Shown: piece by piece, positions 1-7,861 of the stretch
Layout: each line of letters starts with the position of its first letter
Position numbering within the stretch: position 1 is the stretch's first letter
Assembly (NCBI GenBank): GCA_002371135.1
Contig: DFGB01000079.1
Location: forward strand, 4,188 to 26,812
Reading direction: 5' to 3'
From: Verrucomicrobia bacterium UBA3761
GTDB lineage: Bacteria; Verrucomicrobiota; Kiritimatiellia; RFP12; UBA1067
Length of the DNA stretch: 22,625 nucleotides
Program-made: the position numbers and the translations under genes
Notes under the pieces: model-generated
Told to the model about the DNA's origin: nothing
The model's input: the letters and a program-made list of their open reading frames with translations, nothing else
The model's database searches: none

Positions 1-182
1 GGCTGGGGGATATTCCTTGGCGTTATTGCTCGCGCACGGCCCTCCCGTTGCGTCGAAACGCCTCCTTGGCGCTAGGACCGCGCTAGTCGAGCGAGGGGGG
101 TGCGCTCTTCCTACTTTCTACTTCCTACTTCCTATTTCCTACTTCCTGCTTCGCGCGTCTGCCGCCCTGGTGTGTCGGCCAC
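1..182. other. Non-coding upstream region with micro-repeats
   Basis: I see no credible gene before argB. The stretch holds a 16-base segment at 59-74 (CGCCTCCTTGGCGCTA) whose exact reverse complement recurs at 6024-6039 inside a hairpin. It also holds a pyrimidine-rich tract at 108-152 built of CTACTTCC-type units. The open frame across it only translates the repeat tract and has no family features. The tail of an upstream gene could end just left of the window, but nothing here shows it. Confidence 0.6.
108..152. repeat. AGTAGGA/TCCTACT micro-repeat tract (family B)
   Basis: Tandem degenerate 7-mer units (CTACTTC, CTATTTC, CTACTTT) fill this span. The same unit recurs at 7826-7851, 11466-11502, 14359-14435 and 20708-20784, always between genes or at gene ends. 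It is too degenerate and too short-period for a CRISPR and has no spacers. Confidence 0.85.
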
Positions 183-212
183 TTGCGCTGAGGGCGGTGA
201 ATTTGGTATAAT
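183..212 (+). promoter_or_regulatory. Sigma-70-type promoter of argB
   Basis: The -35 is TTGCGC (183-188), followed by an 18-base spacer and a perfect TATAAT (207-212) preceded by TGG (extended -10). A start point about 7 bases past the -10 falls at 218-220, only a few bases before the ATG at 222. The transcript would therefore be leaderless or nearly so. The same architecture is seen upstream of the first lipoprotein gene, aroF and bioD in this window. Confidence 0.75.
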
Positions 213-221
213 ATGCTTCTC

Positions 222-1082
222 ATGGATAAATTCGACACACCTCAGGCCAAGGCTGCGGTTCTGACCGAAGCCCTGCCGTACATAATAGACTTTTGCGGAT
301 CGATCGTCCTCGTGAAGATCGGCGGCAGCGTCATGGAAATAGAGGAAAACCTCTCTTCCATCATCGCCGACGTCACGTTCATGCGGTCCGTCGGCATGAA
401 GGTCGTGATCGTACACGGCGGCGGCAAGGCGATTTCCAAGGCGTTGCGCGAGTCCGGCCACGAGCCGCGGTTTGTCGACGGGCAGCGCGTCACGGACGAG
501 ACGACGATGGAGATCGTGCGCAAGACGCTCAACAACGTCGTCAACCCGGATCTCGTGCGGCGTCTGCTGGAGCGCGGCGTCAATGCGCGCCCGATCCACG
601 GCAACTGGGTTTTCGGCGCGGAGAAGGTGGCATCGCCCGACCGCGGCTACGTGGGGCGCGTCGTGTCCGTGGACAAGCGCCCCGTCGCCGAGATGCTCGA
701 CGCGGGCATAATCCCCGTCGTCACGCCGCTCGGCACGGGCGTTGCCGACCAGCATCTCTACAACATAAACGCGGACATCGCGGCCGCCGCGCTCGCGTCC
801 GCGCTCAAGGTCCGCAAGTTCGCTCTCGTGAGCGACATGCCGGGGCTTTTGCGCGACCCTGCGGACCCTTCGACGCTGCTGTCCACTCTCCACATCTCGT
901 CCGTGGCGCGGTTGCGCGAGGATGGAGTCATTTCCGGCGGCATGCTGCCGAAGATCGACAGCTGCGTGGAGGCCATCAAAAGCGGCGTCAAGAAGGTCCA
1001 TCTCGTCGACGGGCGCATGGCGCACTCTTTGCTACTTGAAATATTCACGCGTGAAGGCGTGGGAACGGAGATAACCGAATGA
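222..1082 (+). CDS. argB: Acetylglutamate kinase ArgB
   Basis: Phosphorylates N-acetyl-L-glutamate with ATP, the second and usually committed step of arginine synthesis in the cytoplasm. The 286-residue protein shows the amino-acid-kinase fold markers: LVKIGGS near residue 32, HGGGKAIS near 67-74, and NINADIAA near 185. It closes with the typical GVGTEI tail. The N-terminal helix before the kinase core (AAVLTEALPYI) resembles that of arginine-inhibited hexameric enzymes, so feedback inhibition by arginine is likely (inference). I chose ATG 222 over ATG 213 because 213 lies against the -10 box and would precede the expected transcript start. No Shine-Dalgarno is present. It overlaps argD by four bases (ATGA), implying translational coupling. 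Confidence 0.96.
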   Translation: MDKFDTPQAKAAVLTEALPYIIDFCGSIVLVKIGGSVMEIEENLSSIIADVTFMRSVGMKVVIVHGGGKAISKALRESGHEPRFVDGQRVTDETTMEIVRKTLNNVVNPDLVRRLLERGVNARPIHGNWVFGAEKVASPDRGYVGRVVSVDKRPVAEMLDAGIIPVVTPLGTGVADQHLYNINADIAAAALASALKVRKFALVSDMPGLLRDPADPSTLLSTLHISSVARLREDGVISGGMLPKIDSCVEAIKSGVKKVHLVDGRMAHSLLLEIFTREGVGTEITE

Positions 1083-2290
1083 GCAACAATACACAGGAAA
1101 TACTTGAACTCTACAAAAAGTCGGTCATGCCGACCTATGCACCCTCGATTGCGATTGCGAGCGGCAAGGGCGTGACTGTGCGCGATGCCGACAACAGGGC
1201 GTTCTACGACTTCACGAGCGGAATCGGCATCCACAACGTCGGCCACTGCCACCCGAAGGTGGTCAAGGCGATCCAAGACCAGGCCGCGACGCTCATCCAC
1301 GCCTCGAATCTTTTCGCGACCGAGCCGCAGGTGAATCTCGCCGCGAAGCTGGTGCGTCTTTCCGGGCTCGGCGGCAAGGTGTTTTTTGCGAACTCCGGCG
1401 CGGAGGCGAACGAGGCGGCGATCAAGCTCGCACGCCGCTGGGGCGTCGCGAACGGCGGCCGCTACGAGATAATCACGATGCGCGGTTCGTTCCACGGCCG
1501 CACGCTCGCCACCGTCGCCGCAACCGGCCAGGGCTGGTGCCAGGACGGCTACGACCCGCTGCCCGTCGGCTTCGTCTATGCAGATTTCAACGACCTTGCG
1601 AGCGTCAAGGCCGCCGTCACCGACAAGACCGTCGCCATCATGCTCGAACCCGTCCAGGGCGAGGGCGGCGTGAATCCGGCGACGGAGGAGTTCATGCGCG
1701 GAGTGAGGGCGCTCTGCGACGAGAAGAACCTGCTCATGATCTGCGACGAAGTGCAGTCCGGCATGGGCCGCACCGGCACGTGGTTCGCGTGGCAGGGCTA
1801 CGGCGTCGAGCCGGATCTGTTCACGCTCGCCAAGGCGCTCGCGGGCGGCGTGCCCATGGGCGCGCTCGTTTCCAAGGCGCGCTACGCGGACGTCTTCGGC
1901 CCGTCCACCCACGCCTCCACGTTCGGCGGCAACCCGATCGCCGCCGCCGCCGCGCTCGCCGTCATCGAGGTGATCGAGGAAGAAAACCTCCTCGACCGCG
2001 CCAAGGAACTCGGCGAGCTCCTCAAGGCCGCTCTCCAGGCCGAGGTCGACAAATACGACCAGCTTCTCGAAGTCCGCGGCAAGGGGCTCATGCTCGGCCT
2101 TGCCGTCGACGGCGACGCGAAGGAAGTCGTCGACGCCCTTCAGGCGCAAGGCCTCCTCACGCTCACCGCCGGCCCTCACGTCGTGCGCTTCCTCCCGCCG
2201 CTCGTCCTCAAGGAAGACGACCTCGAAGACGCCATAGACATGATCTCCGACGCATTCGACTGCGCTTTCGGCGGCGAAGAAGAAGGCTGA
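1079..2290 (+). CDS. argD: Acetylornithine aminotransferase ArgD
   Basis: PLP-dependent class III aminotransferase converting N-acetylglutamate semialdehyde to N-acetylornithine, using glutamate as amino donor. It has 403 residues, normal for the family. Visible landmarks are NSGAEANEAAIKLAR (105-119), the FHGRT segment (138-142), ICDEVQSGMGRTG (221-233) and the PLP lysine K252 in LAKALAGG. GGAG at 1068-1071 stands 7-8 bases before the ATG, a good ribosome site inside the end of argB. ArgB and ArgD catalyse steps 2 and 4 of the pathway; argC and argJ are not in the window. Related class III enzymes (ornithine or succinyldiaminopimelate aminotransferase) are possible alternatives, but the argB coupling supports ArgD. 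The stop codon TGA is the first triplet of a palindromic repeat. Confidence 0.95.
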   Translation: MSNNTQEILELYKKSVMPTYAPSIAIASGKGVTVRDADNRAFYDFTSGIGIHNVGHCHPKVVKAIQDQAATLIHASNLFATEPQVNLAAKLVRLSGLGGKVFFANSGAEANEAAIKLARRWGVANGGRYEIITMRGSFHGRTLATVAATGQGWCQDGYDPLPVGFVYADFNDLASVKAAVTDKTVAIMLEPVQGEGGVNPATEEFMRGVRALCDEKNLLMICDEVQSGMGRTGTWFAWQGYGVEPDLFTLAKALAGGVPMGALVSKARYADVFGPSTHASTFGGNPIAAAAALAVIEVIEEENLLDRAKELGELLKAALQAEVDKYDQLLEVRGKGLMLGLAVDGDAKEVVDALQAQGLLTLTAGPHVVRFLPPLVLKEDDLEDAIDMISDAFDCAFGGEEEG

Positions 2291-2409
2291 AAGGTTGAAA
2301 AGTTGAAAGGCTTTCAAGCCCTAGAATCCTAGAATACCCGTTGACTTTTCAACCTTTCCACTTTTCAACTTTTCAACCTTTCAACCTTTCAACTTTTCAA
2401 CTTTTTTCC
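2288..2409. repeat. Palindromic family-A repeat element, argD-lysS gap
   Basis: The whole gap between argD and lysS is repeat. Bases 2288-2353 match 3861-3926 with three mismatches, and an inverted, slightly shortened copy lies at 18630-18689. The left part reads GTTGAAAAGTTGAAAGG, and the right part is the complementary CTTTTCAACCTTTC array running almost to the lysS ATG. It can fold into a long imperfect hairpin around a core containing CCTAGAATCCTAGAATAC. The left edge supplies the argD stop codon. No purine-rich ribosome site remains before lysS. Confidence 0.85.
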
Positions 2410-3855
2410 ATGGAAACCAACGAATACCGCGAACAGCGCCTAGCGAGCATGGCCGCCCTCAGGGAGATGGGCTTCGAGCCATACGGCGCGAAATACGAGC
2501 ACACGGACCTCGCCGTAGTGCGCGAGAACTTCAACGAAGGCGCCACCGAGCGCATCGCCGGCCGTCTGATGACCATCCGCCGCATGGGCAAGATGAATTT
2601 CGCCACCCTCTGCGACGGCACGGCCAAATTCCAGCTCATTTTCAAGCGCGATGAATTGCCGGAGCAGTCCTTCGCCGCATTCAAGCTCCTCAACCTCGGC
2701 GATATCATCGGCGCGGAGGGAACGCTCTTCACGACGCAGAAGGGCGAGAAATCGCTCATCGTCAAGGAGTGGACCATCCTCGCCAAGGCTCTTGAGCAGC
2801 CGCCGGAGAAGTTCCACGGCCTCGCCGACCAGGAAGAGCGCTACCGCCGCCGCTATGTCGACTTGATGACCAACGACGACTCGCGCGAGAGGTTCTTCCA
2901 GCGCTCGCGCATCATAATGGAGACGCGCAAGTATCTCTGGTCCAAGGGCTTCACCGAAGTCGAGACGCCCATCCTCCAGTCCCAGGCGGGCGGCGCGGCC
3001 GCCAAGCCTTTCGAGACGCACTTCAACGCCCTCGACCAGAAAATGGTTCTTCGCATCGCGCCGGAGCTCTATCTCAAACGCCTTATCGTCGGCGGCATGA
3101 ACAAGGTGTTCGAGCTTGGCAAGGACTTCCGCAACGAAGGCATCGACCGTTCCCACAACCCGGAGTTCACCGTCCTCGAAGTCTACGAGGCGTATGGCGA
3201 CCGCACGTCGATGGAGGCGATCATCGAGGGTCTCATCCCCCACCTCTGCGACACCGTGGTCGGCACCCGCCGCATCGAATACGGCGAGGCGAAGGAGATA
3301 ATCGATTTCAACCCGCCTTTCCGCCGCGTCGCCTACAACGACCTCGTGAAGGAACTCATGGGAGAGGACTGGTATTCGATTCCGTTCGCGGAGCAGCTCG
3401 AACGTGCCAAGGCCAAGGCGGCCGAAACGGAGACGAATCTCGAACTCGACGGCGTTGAAACGACTCTCATGCTCACGCACGAAGTCTACGACAAGCTCAT
3501 CGAGAAGAACCTCCGCCAGCCGACTTTCGTCACGCGCCTGCCGCACGAGTTCGTCCCGCTCGCCAAAGCCTGCAAGGACGATCCATCGCTTGTCGATGTT
3601 TTCGAGTTCGTCGTCGGCGGCCGCGAGCTTTGCCCCGGCTACACCGAGCAGAACGACCCGATCGAGCAGCGCAAGGCGCTTGAACACCAGGCCGGCGAGG
3701 ATACGGAGAAGATCGATGAAGACTTCATCTCCGCCCTCGAGTGCGGCATGCCGCCGACCGGCGGGCTTGGCATCGGCGTCGACCGCCTTGTCATGCTCCT
3801 GACCGGCGTCGACGGCATCCGCGATGTCGTCCTCTTCCCGCAGATGAAATCCTGA
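2410..3855 (+). CDS. lysS: Lysyl-tRNA synthetase, class II
   Basis: Charges tRNA-Lys with lysine using ATP in the cytoplasm. The 481-residue product has an N-terminal OB-fold anticodon-binding domain (about 47-130), then the class II catalytic core: RYRRRYVDLM (144-153), motif 2 FRNEGIDRSHNPEFT (240-254) and motif 3 PPTGGLGIGVDRL near the C-terminus. I take ATG 2410 as start because the homologous N-terminus (NEYREQRLASM) begins there. An in-frame TTG at 2341 would only add translated repeat. The bases before the ATG are a pyrimidine run with no Shine-Dalgarno, so initiation must be SD-independent. Its stop codon opens a 29-bp inverted repeat. Confidence 0.96.
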   Translation: METNEYREQRLASMAALREMGFEPYGAKYEHTDLAVVRENFNEGATERIAGRLMTIRRMGKMNFATLCDGTAKFQLIFKRDELPEQSFAAFKLLNLGDIIGAEGTLFTTQKGEKSLIVKEWTILAKALEQPPEKFHGLADQEERYRRRYVDLMTNDDSRERFFQRSRIIMETRKYLWSKGFTEVETPILQSQAGGAAAKPFETHFNALDQKMVLRIAPELYLKRLIVGGMNKVFELGKDFRNEGIDRSHNPEFTVLEVYEAYGDRTSMEAIIEGLIPHLCDTVVGTRRIEYGEAKEIIDFNPPFRRVAYNDLVKELMGEDWYSIPFAEQLERAKAKAAETETNLELDGVETTLMLTHEVYDKLIEKNLRQPTFVTRLPHEFVPLAKACKDDPSLVDVFEFVVGGRELCPGYTEQNDPIEQRKALEHQAGEDTEKIDEDFISALECGMPPTGGLGIGVDRLVMLLTGVDGIRDVVLFPQMKS

Positions 3856-3956
3856 AAAGTTGAAAGGTTGAAAAGTTGAAAGGCTTTCAAGCCCTGGAAT
3901 CCTGGAATACTCGTTGACTTTTCAACTTTTCAACCTTTCAACTTTTCAACCTCCCC
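3853..3956. repeat. Palindromic family-A repeat element, lysS-ABC gap
   Basis: A perfect 29-bp inverted repeat, 3853-3881 against 3920-3948, starts with the TGA stop of lysS and encloses a 38-base loop. Bases 3861-3926 are a near copy of 2288-2353. The hairpin is followed by CCTCCCC and then the ATG of the next gene. It could act as a 3'-end stabiliser or weak terminator; there is no clean U-run after the stem. Confidence 0.85.
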
Positions 3957-4724
3957 ATGTCCAGCATACTCGCACTCAAAGCCGTTTCCAAGACCTTCTC
4001 CGACTTCTGGCTGCGTCCGACGGTGAAGGCGGTCGACGCGCTCGACCTTGAAGTGCGGAAGGGCGAGGTGTTTGCGCTCCTCGGGCCGAACGGCAGCGGC
4101 AAGTCGACGACGATCAAGATGATCCTCGGTCTCATCGAGCCGACGGCGGGGGAAATTTCGCTTTTCGGCATGAAGCCCTCTTGCATCGAAGCGCGGCGTC
4201 GCCTCGGGTATCTGCCGGAGCTGAGCTATCTGCACCCGTTCCTCACCGCGCGCGAGACTCTTTCCTACTACGCCGGCCTTTGTTCGCTCGATCGCAAGAC
4301 CGCGTCCTCGCGCATCGACGAACTTCTTGAAATGACGGACCTCGCCGCCGCCGCGTCGCGTCCAGTCGGGACGTTTTCGAAGGGCATGGCGCGGCGCGTC
4401 GCTCTCGCGAGCGCCCTCATCGGCAAGCCGGAGTTTCTCATCCTCGACGAGCCTACGAGCGGGCTCGATCCCGTCTCTACCGATGAAGTGAAGACGCTCG
4501 TCAAGACGCTCGCCGCAGACGGGATGACAATCCTCATGACCTCCCATCTTCTCGCCGACGCGGGCGACGTTTCCAATCGCGTAATGATCCTCGACCACGG
4601 CCGCTGCGCAGCCGAGGGCGACGTCGCCGGCATCAAGGGTTCGCTCGAAGAATATTTCCTTTCAAAGATTTCTCAGCGGCGCGAATTCAAGGTGGCGCCG
4701 TTTCTGACCGGGGGGGCGGCGTGA
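3957..4724 (+). CDS. ABC transporter ATP-binding protein
   Basis: Cytoplasmic ATPase subunit of an ABC-2-type transporter, 255 residues. Walker A is GPNGSGKST (43-51), the signature is FSKGM (140-144, a variant of LSGGQ), Walker B is FLILDE (160-165) and the H-loop histidine is H197 in MTSHLL. The closest general type is the drug/antibiotic or Na+ exporter class (CcmA-like). The next gene starts inside its stop codon (GTGA overlap at 4721-4724) and encodes the membrane partner. The substrate cannot be told from sequence. The start ATG abuts the repeat block and has no Shine-Dalgarno sequence. Confidence 0.93.
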   Translation: MSSILALKAVSKTFSDFWLRPTVKAVDALDLEVRKGEVFALLGPNGSGKSTTIKMILGLIEPTAGEISLFGMKPSCIEARRRLGYLPELSYLHPFLTARETLSYYAGLCSLDRKTASSRIDELLEMTDLAAAASRPVGTFSKGMARRVALASALIGKPEFLILDEPTSGLDPVSTDEVKTLVKTLAADGMTILMTSHLLADAGDVSNRVMILDHGRCAAEGDVAGIKGSLEEYFLSKISQRREFKVAPFLTGGAA

Positions 4725-5986
4725 GGCCTCTCCTCGAAATCGCGCGCCTCGAACTGCGGCGGCTCTGGCGTTCGCGCGCGGTTTTGGCGTTGCTGGGGCT
4801 GTCGCTCGCGTGGATGTTCGCGACGCCGCACGTCCTCAAGTCGGACGGCACCCCTGACGGCGCGAGGGAACTTTACGTCCACTTCTCGCTCGGCGGCGCG
4901 TTCGCGCTCACGCTCATTGCGCTTGCATCGTCCGCCGCGTCGTCGCTCTCGCGCGAACGCGACGAAAAACGCCTCCAGCTCACTCTCGTGCGGCCTGTCA
5001 GGTTCTTCGCCGTGGCGCTTGCGAGGACGATCGCCCTCGTCGCGGTCGGGGCGGCGAATCTTGCCGTATGCGCGGTGGTGCTCGCATTTTCGGCCGACAC
5101 GGCCATCCGATGCTCGCGCGTCGTTTCGCCTGTCATGATCAGTCCGCGCGCGGAAGCCGAGCTCATGTACGACGAGTTCATGAAGGACCCCGAAACGCCG
5201 CCGGAAGTCAAGAAGACGAAGAAAAGCGTCGTCCTTCGCCTCCTCACGCAAAAGGCCGTCGATAATTACCAGTCCATCGCTCCGGGCGAGACGGTCTCCT
5301 GGGATTTCGGCGAGGTTCCCGGCGCGGATTCGTCGAGGCTCGCGGTCCGCCTGCGCTTCACGAACGATTTCGACATGCGCGAGGAAGTTCGCGGCACGTT
5401 CGTCTACGGGGGGCTCTCGGGCGTCGTCAGCAACATAACGCAGGCCGTCGTCAAAGTGCCGCTCGTGCGCAACGGAGAGGAAGAAAGCCCGGGCGCGCCG
5501 GCGCCGCGTCTCTCGTTCACAAACGCCGGCGAGACGTCGCTCATGCTGCGTCCGCGCCGCGATATCAATATTCTCGTCGAGGAGGACTCGTTCGCCGCGA
5601 ATCTGGTGCGCGCCTATCTCGAACTTGTTTCGATAATGGCGCTCGTCATCGCATTCGCAATGTTGCTTGGAGCGGGGCTCGGACGCTCCGTCGCCGTGTT
5701 CACATGCATTTCGTTCATCTTCGCATCGGTCGTTTCAGGCGACATTATCGAGCAATATCCCGATCAGCTTGAGACCGACCGCATCGACAGCATCGGACTT
5801 GCGATAACCCGCGCCGTGCAGTTTGTCTCGCGGCCCGTGGCGTCGCTGCGTCCGCTCGCCGCGCTATCTTCGGACGAAATGGTGGAGGGCGGCGAGACGG
5901 CGCAGGTTTTCGCTCTCGATTTCCTCCTCGTCCCGCTTGTCGCCTCGCTCCTGTGCGGCGCCGTGATGACGAGGAAGAAGCAGTAA
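4721..5986 (+). CDS. ABC transporter permease, ABC-2 type, with large extracytoplasmic loop
   Basis: Membrane partner of the preceding ATPase, 421 residues. About six hydrophobic segments are visible: roughly 19-36, 54-76, 94-125, 297-320, 322-342 and 394-414. Between the third and fourth lies a hydrophilic region of about 165 residues (130-295) that is predicted to be outside the membrane and looks like a beta-rich domain. It ends in a short basic tail (TRKKQ). The start codon is GTG at 4721, overlapping the ATPase stop by four bases, with a G-run just upstream. I do not recognise the exact family, and the cargo is unknown. Confidence 0.85.
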   Translation: MRPLLEIARLELRRLWRSRAVLALLGLSLAWMFATPHVLKSDGTPDGARELYVHFSLGGAFALTLIALASSAASSLSRERDEKRLQLTLVRPVRFFAVALARTIALVAVGAANLAVCAVVLAFSADTAIRCSRVVSPVMISPRAEAELMYDEFMKDPETPPEVKKTKKSVVLRLLTQKAVDNYQSIAPGETVSWDFGEVPGADSSRLAVRLRFTNDFDMREEVRGTFVYGGLSGVVSNITQAVVKVPLVRNGEEESPGAPAPRLSFTNAGETSLMLRPRRDINILVEEDSFAANLVRAYLELVSIMALVIAFAMLLGAGLGRSVAVFTCISFIFASVVSGDIIEQYPDQLETDRIDSIGLAITRAVQFVSRPVASLRPLAALSSDEMVEGGETAQVFALDFLLVPLVASLLCGAVMTRKKQ

Positions 5987-6023
5987 GCTCTGGGGGACCG
6001 TGCGGGAGTATGGTAGAGAGCCG

Positions 6024-6061
6024 TAGCGCCAAGGAGGCGCGGCTAAAGCCGCGCCTCCTTG
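6024..6061. repeat. Perfect 14-bp hairpin, dispersed palindromic element
   Basis: CAAGGAGGCGCGGC (6030-6043) pairs perfectly with its complement at 6048-6061 around a TAAA loop. It lies in the 110-base gap between convergent genes, so it may end transcription from both sides, but no U-run follows. Sixteen bases of it (6024-6039) recur reverse-complemented at 59-74, which marks it as a dispersed REP-like sequence. Confidence 0.8.
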
Positions 6062-6096
6062 ACGATTATGCCGCCACAACGCGCAGGACTTAGGCC

Positions 6097-6486
6097 TTAA
6101 TGCGCGAGCGCGGCTTCGGCCTTGGCGTTGTCCTTGAATTTGAAGATGAGAACGGCCTTGTCGCTGTTGCCGAGGGCGTATGCGTAGGAGTATTCGATGT
6201 CGACGTCCGCCTTGTCGAGTTTCTCCATCAGTTCGGCCATCCCGCCCGGACGGTCGGCGACGCTCGCCATGACGACTTCCGTATCGCGGACGGCAAAGCC
6301 GGCCTTGGAGAGGACTTCAAAACCCTTGACGTGATCGTCGAGAATCATGCGCACGATGCCGAAGTCGGTCGTGTCGGCCAGCGAGAGCGTGACGATGTTG
6401 ACGTTGCTCGCCGCGAGGGCCCGGCAGGCCTTTGCAAGCTGGCCGGGGCGGTTTTCGAGAAAGATGCTGATTTGTTTGACTAGCAT
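6097..6486 (-). CDS. Tandem ACT-domain regulatory protein
   Basis: A 129-residue protein made of two ACT folds. The first begins at VKQISIFLENRPGQLAKACRAL (3-24) and the second at DTEVVMASVADRPGGMAELMEKL (about 69-91). ACT domains bind small ligands, usually amino acids, and control neighbouring enzymes. Stand-alone proteins of this type are commonly found beside phenylacetate-CoA ligase genes, as here: paaK ends 21 bases upstream. A sensor role for aromatic amino acids or aryl acids is a reasonable inference. There is no Shine-Dalgarno before the ATG (the upstream bases read CCAAAGCC). Confidence 0.9.
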   Translation of the reverse strand: MLVKQISIFLENRPGQLAKACRALAASNVNIVTLSLADTTDFGIVRMILDDHVKGFEVLSKAGFAVRDTEVVMASVADRPGGMAELMEKLDKADVDIEYSYAYALGNSDKAVLIFKFKDNAKAEAALAH

Positions 6487-6507
6487 GGCTTTGGAAAATT
6501 TGCGGTT

Positions 6508-7809
6508 TTACTTTTTGCGGTTGTCGATGACGCGCTTGATCTTGCCTTCGCTGCGCGGCAGGGTGCCGGGGCCGACGAGAGTGATCTTCGGCGTGAGGCC
6601 GATGATCGTCTTGACGGCGGCGAGCACGCGCTTACGGAGCGCTTCGAGGTCGCGGATGTTGTCGGAGAACGCTTCCGGTACGACTTCGACTTTGATTTCG
6701 AAGAGGTCGAGGGTGTCCGTCGACGAGAGATGGATCTGGTAGTGCGGGGCGATTTCCGGCACTTTCATGAGGCCCGTCTCGATCTGGCTCGGGAAGACGT
6801 TGACGCCGTGGACGATGAGCATGTCGTCGGTGCGGGCGTGGATGCGGTCCATGACGCGCATCGTGCGGCCGCATTTGCAGGGTTCGGTCTGGAGGCGCGA
6901 GATGTCGCGTGTGCGGTAGCGGACCATCGGAGTGCCGCGGCGGTCGAGCGTGGTGAAGACGAGTTCGCCCTGTTCGCCGTCTGGCAGGACTTCAAGCGTG
7001 TCGGGGTCGATGATTTCCGGGTAGAAATGATCTTCCCAGACGTGGAGGCCGTTGCAGTACGGGCAGTTGCCGGCGACGCCGGGGCCTGCGATTTCCGTGA
7101 GCCCGTAGATGTCGTGCGCGGTTATGCCGGAGATTTCCTCTATCTTGCGGCGGATTTCGTCCGTCCAGGGTTCCGCGCCGAAAATGCCGTGCTTGAGTTT
7201 CGTGTCGCGGCGGAAGTCTACGCCCATCTGCGCGGCGGTCGTCGCGAGGTGGAGGAAGTAGCTGGGTGTGCAGGCGATGGCTGTGACGCCGAGGTCTTTC
7301 ATGAGCATGATCTGCTTTTCCGTGTTGCCGGCGCCTGTCGGCAGGACGGCGCAGCCGAGTTTCTCGCCGCCGTAGTGCGCGCCGAGCCCGCCCGTGAAGA
7401 GGCCGTAGCCGTAGGAGACTTGCAGCACGTCCTCCTCCATGATGCCGTACATCGCAAGGCACCTTGCCACGCCGTCCGACCAGATGTCGACGTCCGCCAT
7501 CGTCGCCGGGATGCAGATCGGCTTGCCGGTCGTGCCCGACGAGCAGTGGAAGCGGACGATGTCCTTCATCGGCGCCGCGGTGAGGCCGTATGGATATTCG
7601 TCGCGCAGGTCCGTCTTTATCATGAACGGGAATTTGGCGAGGTCGGCGAGCGTGGCGAGGTCGCGCGGCTTGACGCCTTTCTCGTCGCAGCGTCTGCGGA
7701 AGAGCGGAACCCGTTCGTATTCGTACGGGATGAGCTCCTGGAGTTTCGCGAGTTGCATCTTGCGCAGCCCGGCTACATCGATGTAGTCTTTCTGAGATAT
7801 GGGGTTCAT
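6508..7809 (-). CDS. paaK: Phenylacetate-CoA ligase
   Basis: Adenylate-forming enzyme joining an aryl-acetic acid to CoA with ATP, 433 residues. The AMP-binding loop is HCSSGTTGKP (88-97), followed by YGLTEIAGPG mid-protein and the C-terminal DDMLIVHGVNVFPSQIE segment typical of PaaK. A CxxC pair (NCPYCNG) and the later CKCGR match the zinc-type cysteines often seen in these ligases. In anaerobes without the aerobic paa pathway, such ligases usually work with indolepyruvate or arylpyruvate:ferredoxin oxidoreductase; no such gene is in this window. It lies in line with hisC upstream (52-base gap with a repeat) and an ACT protein downstream. The natural acid could be phenylacetate, indoleacetate or a hydroxyphenyl analogue. 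Confidence 0.93.
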   Translation of the reverse strand: MNPISQKDYIDVAGLRKMQLAKLQELIPYEYERVPLFRRRCDEKGVKPRDLATLADLAKFPFMIKTDLRDEYPYGLTAAPMKDIVRFHCSSGTTGKPICIPATMADVDIWSDGVARCLAMYGIMEEDVLQVSYGYGLFTGGLGAHYGGEKLGCAVLPTGAGNTEKQIMLMKDLGVTAIACTPSYFLHLATTAAQMGVDFRRDTKLKHGIFGAEPWTDEIRRKIEEISGITAHDIYGLTEIAGPGVAGNCPYCNGLHVWEDHFYPEIIDPDTLEVLPDGEQGELVFTTLDRRGTPMVRYRTRDISRLQTEPCKCGRTMRVMDRIHARTDDMLIVHGVNVFPSQIETGLMKVPEIAPHYQIHLSSTDTLDLFEIKVEVVPEAFSDNIRDLEALRKRVLAAVKTIIGLTPKITLVGPGTLPRSEGKIKRVIDNRKK

Positions 7810-7825
7810 GGGGTTTTGTGGGTGG

Positions 7826-7851
7826 AGTAGAAAGTAGGAAGTAGGAGATAG
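7826..7851. repeat. AGTAGGA micro-repeat tract (family B), hisC-paaK gap
   Basis: Units AGTAGAA, AGTAGGA and AGTAGGA fill half of the 52-base gap between hisC and paaK. The tract starts about ten bases after the hisC stop, matching the pattern of family-B repeats at gene 3' ends elsewhere in the window. Confidence 0.8.
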
Positions 7852-7861
7852 GGACGTGGGG

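Noticed and set aside
17..211. 64-codon plus-strand frame at the window start, with hydrophobic stretch
   Set aside because: The hydrophobic part is a translation of the CTACTTCC repeat tract; no start signal and no homology that I recognise.
758..2317. Long minus-strand open frame (519 codons) across argB-argD
   Set aside because: It lies antisense to two clearly recognised enzymes, has a biased composition rich in V, E, D, R and A and no family motif. GC-rich codon use on the real strand produces such frames.
2341..2376. TTGACT within the family-A element as a -35 box for lysS (and at 3914 for the ABC genes)
   Set aside because: No TATAAT-like hexamer lies 16-19 bases downstream; the sequence there is TTTCAAC repeat.
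2341..2409. TTG-initiated extension of lysS
   Set aside because: It would encode only repeat-derived Phe/Gln/Ser residues, and the family N-terminus starts at ATG 2410.
2440..3687. Minus-strand open frame (415 codons) across lysS
   Set aside because: Antisense shadow of lysyl-tRNA synthetase with no recognisable domain.
6730..7830. Plus-strand open frame (366 codons) opposite paaK
   Set aside because: Paak motifs on the minus strand are unambiguous; the plus frame shows only composition bias.
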